Shown: one piece after another, positions 8,156-16,726 of the stretch | How the letters are laid out: every line of letters begins with the position of its first letter | How positions within the stretch are numbered: the stretch's first letter is position 1 | DNA from: a virus | Length of the DNA stretch: 30,614 bases | Reading direction: 5' to 3' (one strand) | IMG/VR virus record: IMGVR_UViG_3300040751_001734 | Span: 1 to 30,614 of that record | The notes under the pieces: model-generated | Seen by the model: only the letters and a program-made list of their open reading frames with translations | What the model was told of the DNA's origin: nothing | Databases searched by the model: none | Translations under genes and position numbers: made by a program

Positions 8156-11100
8156 TAAGTAACTCCTCCGGTTCGTGATATTGTGTTAACAGCACTATTA
8201 ACTTGGTTTCTTAAATCTTCAGATGACAAACTTGATGTTGCTGCATTTAAAGCAGAAGTTGCTTGCCCTGCAAGATTTTGAATACTACTTGTATCTAGTC
8301 CTGCTGTAAGCCCTCCAGCAGCAGATCTGATGTCCTCTGCAGATATTGGTAAGCCAGTAATATCTAAACTTGTAATTTGAGATTGTAAATCTCCAAGATT
8401 TAATTGACTAAATTGTGATTGTAAATCTCCTAATTGTCCTGATAAATTTAGTTCAGAAAATTGACTTGCAATATCACTAGGTATGTTTATTTGTTCACCG
8501 CCAAACGAAACATTTACATTTGGCATTATATCAGTGAATCCTACATTAAATGCATTTTGAAGTTTTTCTTCAACTGTTAAAGGAATATTAATAGCTTCTT
8601 GAACATTAGTAACAATACCACTTGCAAGTGTTGGATCATTATTAATATTATTAGCAGCATCGCCTTGTATAAACGGAGTATTTTCACCCGGGGTTCCTGA
8701 CTCTCCTGTGTCTAGAGGTTGGTTTGGTACTCTAAATGCTTTTAAAGTTTGTGTAAATGTTCCTCCACTAAATTCGTTATCTACTTGTGTTAACCTATAT
8801 AGACCACTAAATGCATTTACCGGAACACTGGAATTTGGAAACGATAGTAAACCATTGTCGCCGATGTCTACAGGCGTTCTAAAATTAATAATAAAATGTA
8901 CCTCGTTTCTTTGATAATCGAGAGAACCATCTGCGTTGATAGTAGGAACATTACCCGGACCACTACTATAGTTTCCCATGCCGCTGTCGGCTATAAAATA
9001 AGGATCTCCCATTATTTTCATTTCGATGTTAATCATGTCAACACCTTCAACAAGGGCTTTTTGAAATTGTCGAGCAACGGTTATTTCTGGAGTTTCTGTT
9101 CCTCTAGCGCCTCCGGCTCTATTTTCTTCGTTAGTATCTTCTACAACGGGAGCCGTTCCGCTTTGACTTACAACTTGATTTCCTGGATTTTCTACTAGAG
9201 TTGTTTGCTGAGTAGGAGCAACACCATCATTTGCCTGTGTTCTAGTATCGCTAGAACTCATGCCACCGTCAGCTCGTTTAGATTGAAAATATGCAAATTT
9301 AAAATCTATGCTAAAATCTAATATGTCTTTGTTTTTTCCTGTATAGATATAATTGTAAACTTTACTTACATTTCTTGCTATTTCTTCAGTACCGACTGTA
9401 GCTGTGCTAGGTTGTTGAAAATGACTACTTTGTACTTCGTACATTAATACACGATACACATAAATTTTTGGATTGTCGCCGGTTGCCGAAACAGAGTTAG
9501 TATTTTCTAATAAAAAGCATTGACTGTCAATTCTAAACCAAGGAATATTTCCTCGACCATTCTCTAATGTTGAAGCAGCAGCCTTTCCATACTCACTTAC
9601 TAGCACAAGTTCTTCAATAATTTTTTCAATTTTAGTGCCTTTTTTCCATTTAAAAGTTCGCAAGTCTTCAGATACTTGCATTGCGCCGCCGTTTGTAAAA
9701 ATCTTTTTAGTTTCGTCCCATTCAAACGCTGCAATGCCAAACGGGGTATCTCCGCCTTTAAATACACTAGATGCTATTTTGCATTTACCTATATCATTGA
9801 CTGTTGATTCGTTTTGTACTGTTTGTCTAATATTGTCAGCTGTTTGAGAACTTGCTTCTAGTCCTAACAGTCTACTTCTATATGCATTAAAATTGCTCGG
9901 AACTGGAACATTAGGATTTCCTGAAATACTTGCAAAAACTTCTTCGTCTGTTAGTCCTTCAGTACTTGCTAAACTGATAGTAGCTCTATTTGTGTTATCA
10001 GGCTGTCCGCCTTGAATACTAGATGCAGGGTCTTTTGGAAAAATTATAATGTATTCGTCTTGTTTACTAGTTGTTTGTGTTTGTGTTGCTTCTAATATTC
10101 TTGTATTAAGTAATGTTGTTAAACTCTTACCTCCAGTTTGTAAAAGTTCTACTAAATCATCGCCTTGTATTTCAACATCTGTTTTTGTGCTTTGAACAGT
10201 ATCTTGAAGTGTTTGTTCATTCCATGCAATAGCTCTAACATCATATGTACAACCTCCTTCGTTAACATTAAATTCCATATTAACTAATGTGATCGGAATT
10301 ACTCTTCTTAAATTTCCGTCTGTGCTAATTTTTCCATCATCGTCGTATCCTATCCATTCTATAATTAAGTAATACGGTGCTTTATTAAAATTAGTGATTC
10401 CTTTTTTCTGTGCAGCAACAATACAACTCTGCAGGAAAAGTCCCATACTGTATGGTTCAGTTACTTGAAATGAAATATTTGTTGCGTTTGATGTTCGTGT
10501 TCTAGTAGTTGGAGCAATAATAGCACCAATCTCTATATTATCTATAAAAAATTCTAACCCTTCGCCGCCTTCTGGTGTTGCTCCTTTTGTTGGGCCACCG
10601 CCGCTATTAATAATAACTGTTTCAGGAGTTGATCTCCTATAAGTATTAATCGGGTCATTTACTTCATCAGTGCTTAACATACCAAAAACAAATCTATAAT
10701 TTACACTGGCATATTTTTCTAAGACATTATCTAATGCATTTGGTGTTGAATATCCAGAAGTATTACTTCCGTTATAAGAAGATCCGTTGTTAGCTGATGT
10801 TGAACTTCCTGAGGATGGTGAAAAATCTAAAGAAAATTCTTGTTGTATAAAGTCATTAAATAAATCTTCAATTTGATCTTCTAACAAATTTTTAAAACTA
10901 GCACCGTCAAACTTTGCAATAGCATCGGTTAGTAGGCCGCCGCCTTCGTTTAGAACATTAATAGCATTTCCTAAATTAGACTGTGTTAGCCCCGAATTAA
11001 TAAGACCTTCAATGTCACTAGCAGCACCTGCTATTCCGTTTTCTAGATCTTGAGCAAACGCGGTAGCTTCAGATCTCAAAGAATCAACTTGCGAATTAAG

Positions 11101-11157
11101 TTTGTTCTGGATCTGATTTCCTAGATTATTCAAAGACCTAGTTGGATTAATTGCCAT
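8155..11157 (-). CDS. Large baseplate hub protein, probably gp27-like
   Basis: 1000 residues. Residues 1-110 are amphipathic helical (LNNLGNQIQNKLNSQVDSLR). A beta-rich body runs from about 150 (KYASVNYRFVFGMLS) to about 830, with YYLIIEWIGYDDDGK near 260-275. The stretch VDNEFSGGTFTQTLKAFRVP near 805-825 is the kind of motif that closes hub proteins of the gp27/gpD class. After it come 170 residues of helical repeats (GDLQSQFSQLN, GDLQSQITSLD). It lies between gp53 and gp5, and gp27 is the hub partner of gp5, which supports the call. T4 gp27 is only about 391 residues, so either extra domains are fused or this is a marine-specific hub protein. Assignment to gp27 is inference. Confidence 0.55.
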   Translation of the reverse strand: MAINPTRSLNNLGNQIQNKLNSQVDSLRSEATAFAQDLENGIAGAASDIEGLINSGLTQSNLGNAINVLNEGGGLLTDAIAKFDGASFKNLLEDQIEDLFNDFIQQEFSLDFSPSSGSSTSANNGSSYNGSNTSGYSTPNALDNVLEKYASVNYRFVFGMLSTDEVNDPINTYRRSTPETVIINSGGGPTKGATPEGGEGLEFFIDNIEIGAIIAPTTRTRTSNATNISFQVTEPYSMGLFLQSCIVAAQKKGITNFNKAPYYLIIEWIGYDDDGKISTDGNLRRVIPITLVNMEFNVNEGGCTYDVRAIAWNEQTLQDTVQSTKTDVEIQGDDLVELLQTGGKSLTTLLNTRILEATQTQTTSKQDEYIIIFPKDPASSIQGGQPDNTNRATISLASTEGLTDEEVFASISGNPNVPVPSNFNAYRSRLLGLEASSQTADNIRQTVQNESTVNDIGKCKIASSVFKGGDTPFGIAAFEWDETKKIFTNGGAMQVSEDLRTFKWKKGTKIEKIIEELVLVSEYGKAAASTLENGRGNIPWFRIDSQCFLLENTNSVSATGDNPKIYVYRVLMYEVQSSHFQQPSTATVGTEEIARNVSKVYNYIYTGKNKDILDFSIDFKFAYFQSKRADGGMSSSDTRTQANDGVAPTQQTTLVENPGNQVVSQSGTAPVVEDTNEENRAGGARGTETPEITVARQFQKALVEGVDMINIEMKIMGDPYFIADSGMGNYSSGPGNVPTINADGSLDYQRNEVHFIINFRTPVDIGDNGLLSFPNSSVPVNAFSGLYRLTQVDNEFSGGTFTQTLKAFRVPNQPLDTGESGTPGENTPFIQGDAANNINNDPTLASGIVTNVQEAINIPLTVEEKLQNAFNVGFTDIMPNVNVSFGGEQINIPSDIASQFSELNLSGQLGDLQSQFSQLNLGDLQSQITSLDITGLPISAEDIRSAAGGLTAGLDTSSIQNLAGQATSALNAATSSLSSEDLRNQVNSAVNTISRTGGVT

Positions 11158-11158
11158 A

Positions 11159-11461
11159 TTATATTCCTAGTGTTCTTTTTAAGGCTGCTTCTTGTGGTAT
11201 ATAAATTTTAACTCCTGGTATTAAATCAAACACAGGATCTTTTAGTACATCCATATTTCTTTGTGCAAATACCCACCAAAGTTTTGGTGTGCCGTATACC
11301 GCTTGGGCTAGCAAGTCAGGTCTGTGAGTGTAAATTGGTTCTATTTCATATAACGGATCGTCATCACTAGCTGGTATAGCTCGAATACGTAATATATCAA
11401 GATATTGATTTTGTTTTACTTTTGTACCATAATAGGGACTTGTTTTTTTATATGCCGACAT
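11159..11461 (-). CDS. gp53: Baseplate wedge protein gp53-like, short
   Basis: Exactly 100 residues, about half of T4 gp53 (196). The core is a LysM-like fold: YTHRPDLLAQAVYGTP at 44-59, LWWVFAQRN at 61-69, DPVFDLIPG at 75-83 and IYIP at 86-89. This order (bulky Trp pair, Asn, Asp-Pro, Pro-Gly, then Ile-x-Ile-Pro) is characteristic of gp53. gp53 binds gp25/gp6 and joins neighbouring wedges. Only one base separates it from the hub gene downstream, and its ATG overlaps the preceding stop by one base, so translation is probably coupled. The missing half suggests that the T4 C-terminal domain is not needed here. Confidence 0.88.
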   Translation of the reverse strand: MSAYKKTSPYYGTKVKQNQYLDILRIRAIPASDDDPLYEIEPIYTHRPDLLAQAVYGTPKLWWVFAQRNMDVLKDPVFDLIPGVKIYIPQEAALKRTLGI

Positions 11462-12303
11462 TAGATAAATCCTTCTCCGTCTAAGTCACCTTTGATAAAG
11501 GAATTTAAATTGAAGGAAGAAACTTTCTTTCTACTGTACATTGGTTGTACAGTAACAGCAAATTGACTTTGTGCAGGTACCCAACCTGTTTTTGCAGAAG
11601 TTTGTGCAGATCTACTCTGTCCTGTTGCGGCTTGAAAAATTTCTTCTTCTGTTAATGTATCTCCTACGTCAACATCCATAATATCACGAGAATCTGCAGA
11701 TCCGTTTAAGCCTGTTTTTATGTAATCTACATCTGCTGGTAAATCAATATTAAACGTTGTGACTACAACAGGAACATTATTAAAAACAAAATCGCCGTAT
11801 CCATTGAGTTTTACTATTGGTGGTGGGGCGCCTAAATTTTGACCCGCACCGTAAAACATTTTAGTTACACTTCTTAAATAATGTAGTACAGCAATCCAAT
11901 ATTTGGCGTCAACCGCATTTTCAACAAAAAAATCTCCTACAATAGTAAAGTTTTCAGTACTACTATTCTGGTAGTTGAAGAAAGGATAATTAGTATGTAT
12001 AGGTTGTAATGCATTATAATTAGCACTATGGTTCATAATAATAGACGGAGTATAAGGAAATACTAATCCATCTGTTTCTTTGAGTGGTGCAAGTATCGGA
12101 CTATTATTAAAGGCATCAATGTCTGGCAAACTAAGTCTTACTCGCCAGTCACTGTCATTAAATGAAGCCGTAGACGGAGTTTTAACATTGCCAGAAAGAG
12201 CGTTTCTTAAACTAGGTGTACCAAATAAGTCACCAAGGGGTCCTAGTTGTCCTTTGATACTTCCTACCGCTTTGTCTGCGAATCCTTTTAAAAAATTAGC
12301 CAT
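11461..12303 (-). CDS. Tail tube initiator/cap protein, gp48/gp54-like
   Basis: 280 residues; first gene of the leftward baseplate operon. The start is supported by AGGAGA 8 bases before the ATG (minus strand). Residues 50-230 form a beta-rich body with PFFNYQNSSTENFTIVGDFF near 105-125 and AKYWIAVLHYLRSVTKMFYG near 132-151. I associate this pattern with the proteins that cap the baseplate and start the tail tube (T4 gp48, 364 residues; gp54, 320 residues). A conserved end follows (FAVTVQPMYSRKKVSSFNL). Similarity to tail-tube folds explains both candidates, and I cannot tell gp48 from gp54. A late-type AATAAATA lies just upstream, overlapping the rightward gp55 promoter. Confidence 0.55.
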   Translation of the reverse strand: MANFLKGFADKAVGSIKGQLGPLGDLFGTPSLRNALSGNVKTPSTASFNDSDWRVRLSLPDIDAFNNSPILAPLKETDGLVFPYTPSIIMNHSANYNALQPIHTNYPFFNYQNSSTENFTIVGDFFVENAVDAKYWIAVLHYLRSVTKMFYGAGQNLGAPPPIVKLNGYGDFVFNNVPVVVTTFNIDLPADVDYIKTGLNGSADSRDIMDVDVGDTLTEEEIFQAATGQSRSAQTSAKTGWVPAQSQFAVTVQPMYSRKKVSSFNLNSFIKGDLDGEGFI

Positions 12304-12322
12304 TATGCATTCTCCTGTAAAG

Positions 12323-12330
12323 TATTTATT
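12323..12330 (-). promoter_or_regulatory. Late-type promoter (AATAAATA) for the baseplate operon
   Basis: On the minus strand this reads AATAAATA, one base from TATAAATA. Transcription would start near 12316, right at the Shine-Dalgarno of the 280-residue protein. It is the only late-like element ahead of the operon's first gene. It shares two bases with the -35 box of the opposing gp55 promoter. Confidence 0.5.
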
Positions 12331-12357
12331 GACTTTTTAAAGTACATAGTTTATAAT
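12329..12357 (+). promoter_or_regulatory. Sigma70-type promoter for gp55
   Basis: TTGACT (12329-12334), a 17-base spacer, then a perfect TATAAT (12352-12357). Transcription would begin near 12364, leaving about 15 leader bases with TTGGAGAA before the ATG at 12379. Such a strong match implies use of unmodified host RNA polymerase early in infection. Confidence 0.85.
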
Positions 12358-12378
12358 AAGATATCAATTGGAGAAAAT

Positions 12379-13209
12379 ATGAGAAAAGTAAATTACCTTA
12401 ACAATAAAGACATTTTAGCCGAAATACATAAGTCAAAGTCACGGTTTTGTAGCTTCATTGATCAGGACTATCACCAGTATGATATCATACTTACTGATGT
12501 TGAAAAAATCAACATCCGTACTATTGCAGAAGCAAAGCGTAACAAAGCAAAACGATTAGGTGATGCCGAGTATCAAAGAAGAAAGGCCAATGGTGAACGA
12601 GTAAAACAAGCAGAATGCGAAGTTGATTATAAAACTATCACTAAAGAAGAATTAATATTTCGCATTATGACGTTTGATCATGTTCCTGAAGAGCCTGGTC
12701 GTAAGAAAAATCCTAAAACTGTAGCAGATACAAAAGTGAAACTAAACTTTCCTCCATTCCAACATTATAAATTTGACGATGACGGCAATTTACAATGTGT
12801 AGGCAAAAGCCATTGGGTTGGCGGTATGGAAAACGGACACTTCAGTATGAAACATGCAAAGGCAACAGACAAACTTGCTATGATGTGGATGAAACTATGT
12901 GAACGCTATGCAACTAGAGGAAATGTACGAGGATATACCTACAATGACGAAATGCGAGGACAAGCAATACTACAACTTGCACAAATTGGCTTACAATTTG
13001 ACGAAAGCAAGTCAAATAATCCTTTTGCTTACTATACCGCTGCCGTTACTAATAGTTTTGTACGCATTATTAACATAGAGAAACGAAATCAAAATATACG
13101 TGACGACATATTAGAAATGAACCATATGAATCCTAGTTATACAAGACAGTCTCAAGGAGAATGGGAAGCAGCCGTAAAACGTGAAAAAGAAAATCAAAAT
13201 AATGGTTGA
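12379..13209 (+). CDS. gp55: Late-transcription sigma factor gp55-like
   Basis: gp55 is a minimal sigma factor that directs host RNA polymerase to TATAAATA late promoters. The N-terminus VNYLNNKDILAEI corresponds to T4's YVNNKELLQAI. The core near residues 214-240 (NPFAYYTAAVTNSFVRIINI, then EKRNQ) matches T4's NPHAYITQACFNAFVQRI region, the sigma-2-like DNA/core-binding part. The protein has 276 residues against 185 in T4: about 100 extra, mostly basic, residues lie between the two motifs (for example residues 50-130). The C-terminus ends in charged residues and lacks the hydrophobic clamp-binding tail of T4 gp55. It is followed by gp47/gp46 as in T4. Late motifs elsewhere in the window are its expected targets. 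Confidence 0.9.
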   Translation: MRKVNYLNNKDILAEIHKSKSRFCSFIDQDYHQYDIILTDVEKINIRTIAEAKRNKAKRLGDAEYQRRKANGERVKQAECEVDYKTITKEELIFRIMTFDHVPEEPGRKKNPKTVADTKVKLNFPPFQHYKFDDDGNLQCVGKSHWVGGMENGHFSMKHAKATDKLAMMWMKLCERYATRGNVRGYTYNDEMRGQAILQLAQIGLQFDESKSNNPFAYYTAAVTNSFVRIINIEKRNQNIRDDILEMNHMNPSYTRQSQGEWEAAVKREKENQNNG

Positions 13210-13234
13210 CAAAAGTGTACAAATATCGTATACT
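13206..13234 (+). promoter_or_regulatory. Sigma70-type promoter for gp47/gp46
   Basis: TTGACA (13206-13211), a 17-base spacer and TATACT (13229-13234). The -35 box includes the gp55 stop codon TGA (13207-13209). The predicted start near 13241 gives a leader of about 23 bases containing GAGGA (13251-13255), 8 bases before the TTG start of gp47. Confidence 0.85.
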
Positions 13235-13263
13235 TTAACACAGTATGATAGAGGAATTTTATC

Positions 13264-14274
13264 TTGTTTAAGAAAGCTGCCGTTTTTACGGATATACATT
13301 TTGGACTAAAAAGTAATTCAAAGATACACAATCAAGATTGTGAAGAATTTGTTGACTGGTTTATAGCACAAGCTAAGGAAAACGGTTGTGAAACCGGTAT
13401 TTTCTGTGGTGACTGGCATCACAACAGGAATAGTCTTAACCTTACAACCATGGACGCTACTATTCGTAGTTTAGAAAAACTAGGAAATAGTTTCGAACAG
13501 TTCTTTTACTTTCCTGGAAACCACGATTTGTACTACAAAGACAAGCGTGACATCCATTCTGTTGAGTTTGGCAAGTATGTGCCAGGCATAACAGTTGTAA
13601 ACGAAATTTTAGAAAAAGAAGATGTTGCACTTATACCTTGGTTAGTAGGTGACGAATGGAAACAAATAGAAAAAATTAAAGCCAAATATATGTTTGGACA
13701 CTTTGAATTGCCAAGTTTTTATATGAATGCTATGGTTAAGATGCCTGATCATGGAGATTTGCGACCACAACACTTTGTAAATCAAGATTATGTGTTTTCA
13801 GGACACTTCCATAAACGTCAAGTACAAGGTAAAATTCATTACATTGGTAATGCATTTCCGCACAATTATGCAGATGCATGGGACGATGAACGTGGCATGA
13901 TGATACTTGACAAAGAAAATAGTGAAGAACCAAGGTACATCAATTGGCCAGACTGTCCGAAATATAGAACTGTAAAATTGTCTCAGTTATTAGATCCTAA
14001 TTCGGATATCATTAAAAGTAAGATGTATTTGCGTGTTACTATTGACGTTCCGATTAGCTATGAGGAAGCACAGTTTATTAAGGAAACGTATATTAATCAA
14101 TACGATTGTAGAGAAATTACACTTATTCCTCAAAAACAAGTAGAAGAAATTACAACAGACGTTGACATTACACAATTTGAAAGTGTTGATCAAATTGTAA
14201 CGAATGAGATTGTAGCTATCGAAAGTGAGAGCTACAAAACAAAAACACTACTAGACATATACAATAATTTGTAG
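13264..14274 (+). CDS. gp47: Recombination nuclease subunit gp47 (SbcD/Mre11-like)
   Basis: 336 residues, the usual length (T4 gp47: 339). It is the metallophosphoesterase half of the gp46/gp47 complex, which resects DNA ends for recombination-dependent replication. Metal-binding motifs appear in order: D10 and H12 in FTDIHFG, D50 in CGDWHH, GNHD at 85-88, H146 in FGHFE, and GHFH at 180-183. The start is TTG: the nearest upstream ATG (13245) is out of frame, and GAGGA lies 8 bases before the TTG, so the protein begins MFKKAAVFTD. gp46 follows after 7 bases. Confidence 0.95.
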   Translation: MFKKAAVFTDIHFGLKSNSKIHNQDCEEFVDWFIAQAKENGCETGIFCGDWHHNRNSLNLTTMDATIRSLEKLGNSFEQFFYFPGNHDLYYKDKRDIHSVEFGKYVPGITVVNEILEKEDVALIPWLVGDEWKQIEKIKAKYMFGHFELPSFYMNAMVKMPDHGDLRPQHFVNQDYVFSGHFHKRQVQGKIHYIGNAFPHNYADAWDDERGMMILDKENSEEPRYINWPDCPKYRTVKLSQLLDPNSDIIKSKMYLRVTIDVPISYEEAQFIKETYINQYDCREITLIPQKQVEEITTDVDITQFESVDQIVTNEIVAIESESYKTKTLLDIYNNL

Positions 14275-14281
14275 GATTCCA

Positions 14282-16054
14282 ATGATTAGAATAAAAGATT
14301 TGACAGTTAAAAATTTTATGAGTGTTGGCAATCAAACTCAAGCGGTTGATTTTAACAAAGACAACCTTACCTTAGTGTTAGGAGAAAATCTAGACCAAGG
14401 AGGCGATGACAGCGGCTCGCGTAATGGTACAGGTAAAACAACTATTATTAATGCATTAAGTTATGCATTATACGGTCAAGCACTAACAAATATTAAACGT
14501 AACAACCTTATCAATAAAACAAACGGTAAAGGTATGTTAGTTACACTTCATTTCGAAAAAAATAATACTGATTACCGAATTGAAAGAGGACGGTCGCCTA
14601 ATGTACTAAAGTTTTTTATTAACGACCAAGAGCAAGAACTTATTGACGAGTCGCAAGGCGATAGTCGTAAAACACAAGAAGACATTAACGACTTGTTAGG
14701 TATGAGTCACGACATGTTTAAGCACGTTGTAGCACTCAACACCTATACAGAACCGTTTTTATCAATGCGAGCAAACGACCAACGTGCTATCATTGAACAG
14801 TTATTAGGTATAACAATACTAAGTGAAAAGGCAGAAGCACTAAAAGAACAAGTTAGACAAACTAAAGATCTAATTACTGAAGAAACTCTCAAAATTAATG
14901 CAATACAAAGTGCCAATGAAAAAATTGATGTTACAATTAGTAGTTTAAAGAGCAAGCAAAAAGCCTGGCTTGGTAAACAGTCTACAGATATTATAAAATT
15001 AAAAGAATCTATCGACGAATTAGAACGTGTAAACATTGAAAAAGAGCTCGAAGCACACGAACAATTAGCAAATTGGACTGAGATGAATAATGCTGTTACG
15101 GCTCTTAATAAAGAAAAAAGCACACTAGAGAGTGCATTACTACGTGCTACTAAATCTGTAGAAAAAGCAGAAAAAGACATCGCAAATCTCGAAGATGCTA
15201 CTTGTTATACTTGTGGTCAAGCACTACACGACGAGAAAAAGCAAGAAATTGAAGAACGAAAGAGCAAAGAATTAAATGATGCGATTGCATATCAAACTGA
15301 AGTTGCTGATAAACTAACTGAAGTTATCGAAGGCTTAACAGAAATTGGTAACATTAATGGTCGTCCTAATACGTTTTATGAAACAGCCAAAGAAGCATAT
15401 GAACATAGACAAAACGTTGATAGTTTAAGACAGGCTTGGCAGAATAAAAAAGACGAGGTTGATCCTTATAAAGAACAAATTGAAGACCTTGAACAAACAG
15501 CAATTCAAGATATTGATTGGACTATTGTAAATGATCTTAATAGTTTTAAAGACCATCAAGATTTTCTGTTAAAACTTCTTACAAACAAAGACAGTTTTAT
15601 TCGTAAGAAAATTATTGATCAGAATTTAATGTATCTAAACAATAGATTAACTTCTTACTTAGATAAATTAGGATTGCCGCATCAAGTAGTATTCCAAAAT
15701 GATCTAAATGTAGAAATTACACAACTTGGACAAGACTTAGATTTTGATAACTTGTCAAGAGGTGAGCGTAATAGATTAATTCTTGGTATGAGTTTTGCAT
15801 TCCGTGACGTTTGGGAGAGCTTGTATCAAAAAATTAATCTGTTGTTTATCGATGAACTTATTGATAGCGGTATGGATGCAAACGGAGTTGAAAATAGTTT
15901 AGGCATTCTTAAAAAGATGGGTCGTGAAGGCGAAAAGAATGTATACCTAATTTCACACAAAGACGAATTAGTCGGTCGTGTTAACAATGTAATGAAAGTT
16001 GTAAAAGAAAACGGATTTACAAGTTACGAAAACGACATTGAGATATTTGAATGA
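14282..16054 (+). CDS. gp46: Recombination nuclease subunit gp46 (SbcC/Rad50-like ATPase)
   Basis: 590 residues (T4: 560). The N-terminal ATPase half holds GSRNGTGKTT (residues 45-54) as Walker A. Long coiled-coil arms flank a zinc-hook CYTCGQ with C308 and C311. The C-terminal half has the ABC signature LSRGE (491-495) and Walker B LLFIDE with D524/E525. It pairs with gp47 to process DNA ends, and the arms dimerise through the hook. The stop overlaps the next ATG (ATGA), indicating coupled translation. The Walker A loop is preceded by an Asp/Gly-rich insert (DQGGDDSG) that is longer than in typical SbcC. Confidence 0.95.
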   Translation: MIRIKDLTVKNFMSVGNQTQAVDFNKDNLTLVLGENLDQGGDDSGSRNGTGKTTIINALSYALYGQALTNIKRNNLINKTNGKGMLVTLHFEKNNTDYRIERGRSPNVLKFFINDQEQELIDESQGDSRKTQEDINDLLGMSHDMFKHVVALNTYTEPFLSMRANDQRAIIEQLLGITILSEKAEALKEQVRQTKDLITEETLKINAIQSANEKIDVTISSLKSKQKAWLGKQSTDIIKLKESIDELERVNIEKELEAHEQLANWTEMNNAVTALNKEKSTLESALLRATKSVEKAEKDIANLEDATCYTCGQALHDEKKQEIEERKSKELNDAIAYQTEVADKLTEVIEGLTEIGNINGRPNTFYETAKEAYEHRQNVDSLRQAWQNKKDEVDPYKEQIEDLEQTAIQDIDWTIVNDLNSFKDHQDFLLKLLTNKDSFIRKKIIDQNLMYLNNRLTSYLDKLGLPHQVVFQNDLNVEITQLGQDLDFDNLSRGERNRLILGMSFAFRDVWESLYQKINLLFIDELIDSGMDANGVENSLGILKKMGREGEKNVYLISHKDELVGRVNNVMKVVKENGFTSYENDIEIFE

Positions 16055-16257
16055 GTGAACTTGAGAACGACACACACGACGAACTTGTGTTAGCATACTT
16101 AGAATATTTTAAGGCTAACGAAAAGTTTGAACAGAGAAAGTCTTATAGAACAAGACTTGCTGCTCGTCGTGCGTTGAGATCTCTAAGAGAACTTGCAAAA
16201 ACACGAATGGACGAAATACAAGACACATATTATTCAAAAGGCACCGAAGAAGAATAG
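16051..16257 (+). CDS. Small basic helical protein, function unknown
   Basis: 68 residues, overlapping the gp46 stop by four bases (ATGA). It is predicted to be nearly all helix: acidic at the N-terminus (MSELENDTHDEL), then YLEYFKANEKFEQRKSYR and a basic stretch RLAARRALRSLRELAKTR. I have a sense of similar small proteins near gp46 in marine T4-like phages but cannot name a family. In T4 the small gene 45.2 occupies a comparable place downstream of gp46; no similarity is claimed. Coupling to gp46 suggests expression with the recombination genes. The basic helix could bind nucleic acid, but that is a guess. Confidence 0.75.
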   Translation: MSELENDTHDELVLAYLEYFKANEKFEQRKSYRTRLAARRALRSLRELAKTRMDEIQDTYYSKGTEEE

Positions 16258-16276
16258 GCATTTTATAAGTAAGTTC

Positions 16277-16726
16277 ATGCAATGGACTTATGAAGGCAAA
16301 CCAGTTGATACAATACCAGACGAGTATGAAGGTTTTGTTTATCTCATAACCAATCTAACAACTGGGCAAAAGTACATAGGCAAGAAACTAGCAAAGTTTA
16401 AAACCACTAAGCCACCTCTCAAAGGCAAAAAGAATAAACGCAGAGGCTATAAAGAATCAGACTGGCGTGACTATTGGGGATCGTCAGACAGATTAAACGC
16501 AGATGTACAGGCACTAGGCCCAGAAAACTTCACAAGAGAAATATTATATCTTTGCAAAGGCAGAGGCGAAATGTCCTACATAGAGGCAAGAGAGCAATTT
16601 GACCGCCGTGTATTAGAGAGCGACGAGTATTACAATGGAATTATTAATGTTAGAGTTGGCGGTTCCGACAAATTGCGACAGGCATTGCTAGAACATAGCA
16701 TCAAGGCAAAACAATCCGACACATAA
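16277..16726 (+). CDS. Free-standing GIY-YIG endonuclease-like protein
   Basis: 149 residues from the ATG at 16277, giving the N-terminus MQWTYEGKPVDTIPDEYEGF. A TTG at 16193 in the same frame would add 28 residues inside the previous gene, but the shorter form begins where I expect this family to begin. The GIY-YIG core is FVYLIT plus KYIGKK (about residues 20-37). A lysine-rich loop, YWGSSDRLNAD, and a later Glu in YIEAREQFDRR (the likely metal ligand) follow. The family includes homing (Seg-type) nucleases and phage nucleases of unknown target. No intron splits a neighbouring gene. A hairpin-rich non-coding stretch follows immediately. Confidence 0.8.
   Translation: MQWTYEGKPVDTIPDEYEGFVYLITNLTTGQKYIGKKLAKFKTTKPPLKGKKNKRRGYKESDWRDYWGSSDRLNADVQALGPENFTREILYLCKGRGEMSYIEAREQFDRRVLESDEYYNGIINVRVGGSDKLRQALLEHSIKAKQSDT

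Noticed and set aside
16193-16276. A TTG start that would extend the GIY-YIG protein by 28 residues into the preceding gene
   Set aside because: The ATG at 16277 gives the N-terminus expected for this family (MxWTYEGK type), and the extension lies in the coding sequence of the 68-residue gene with unremarkable composition.
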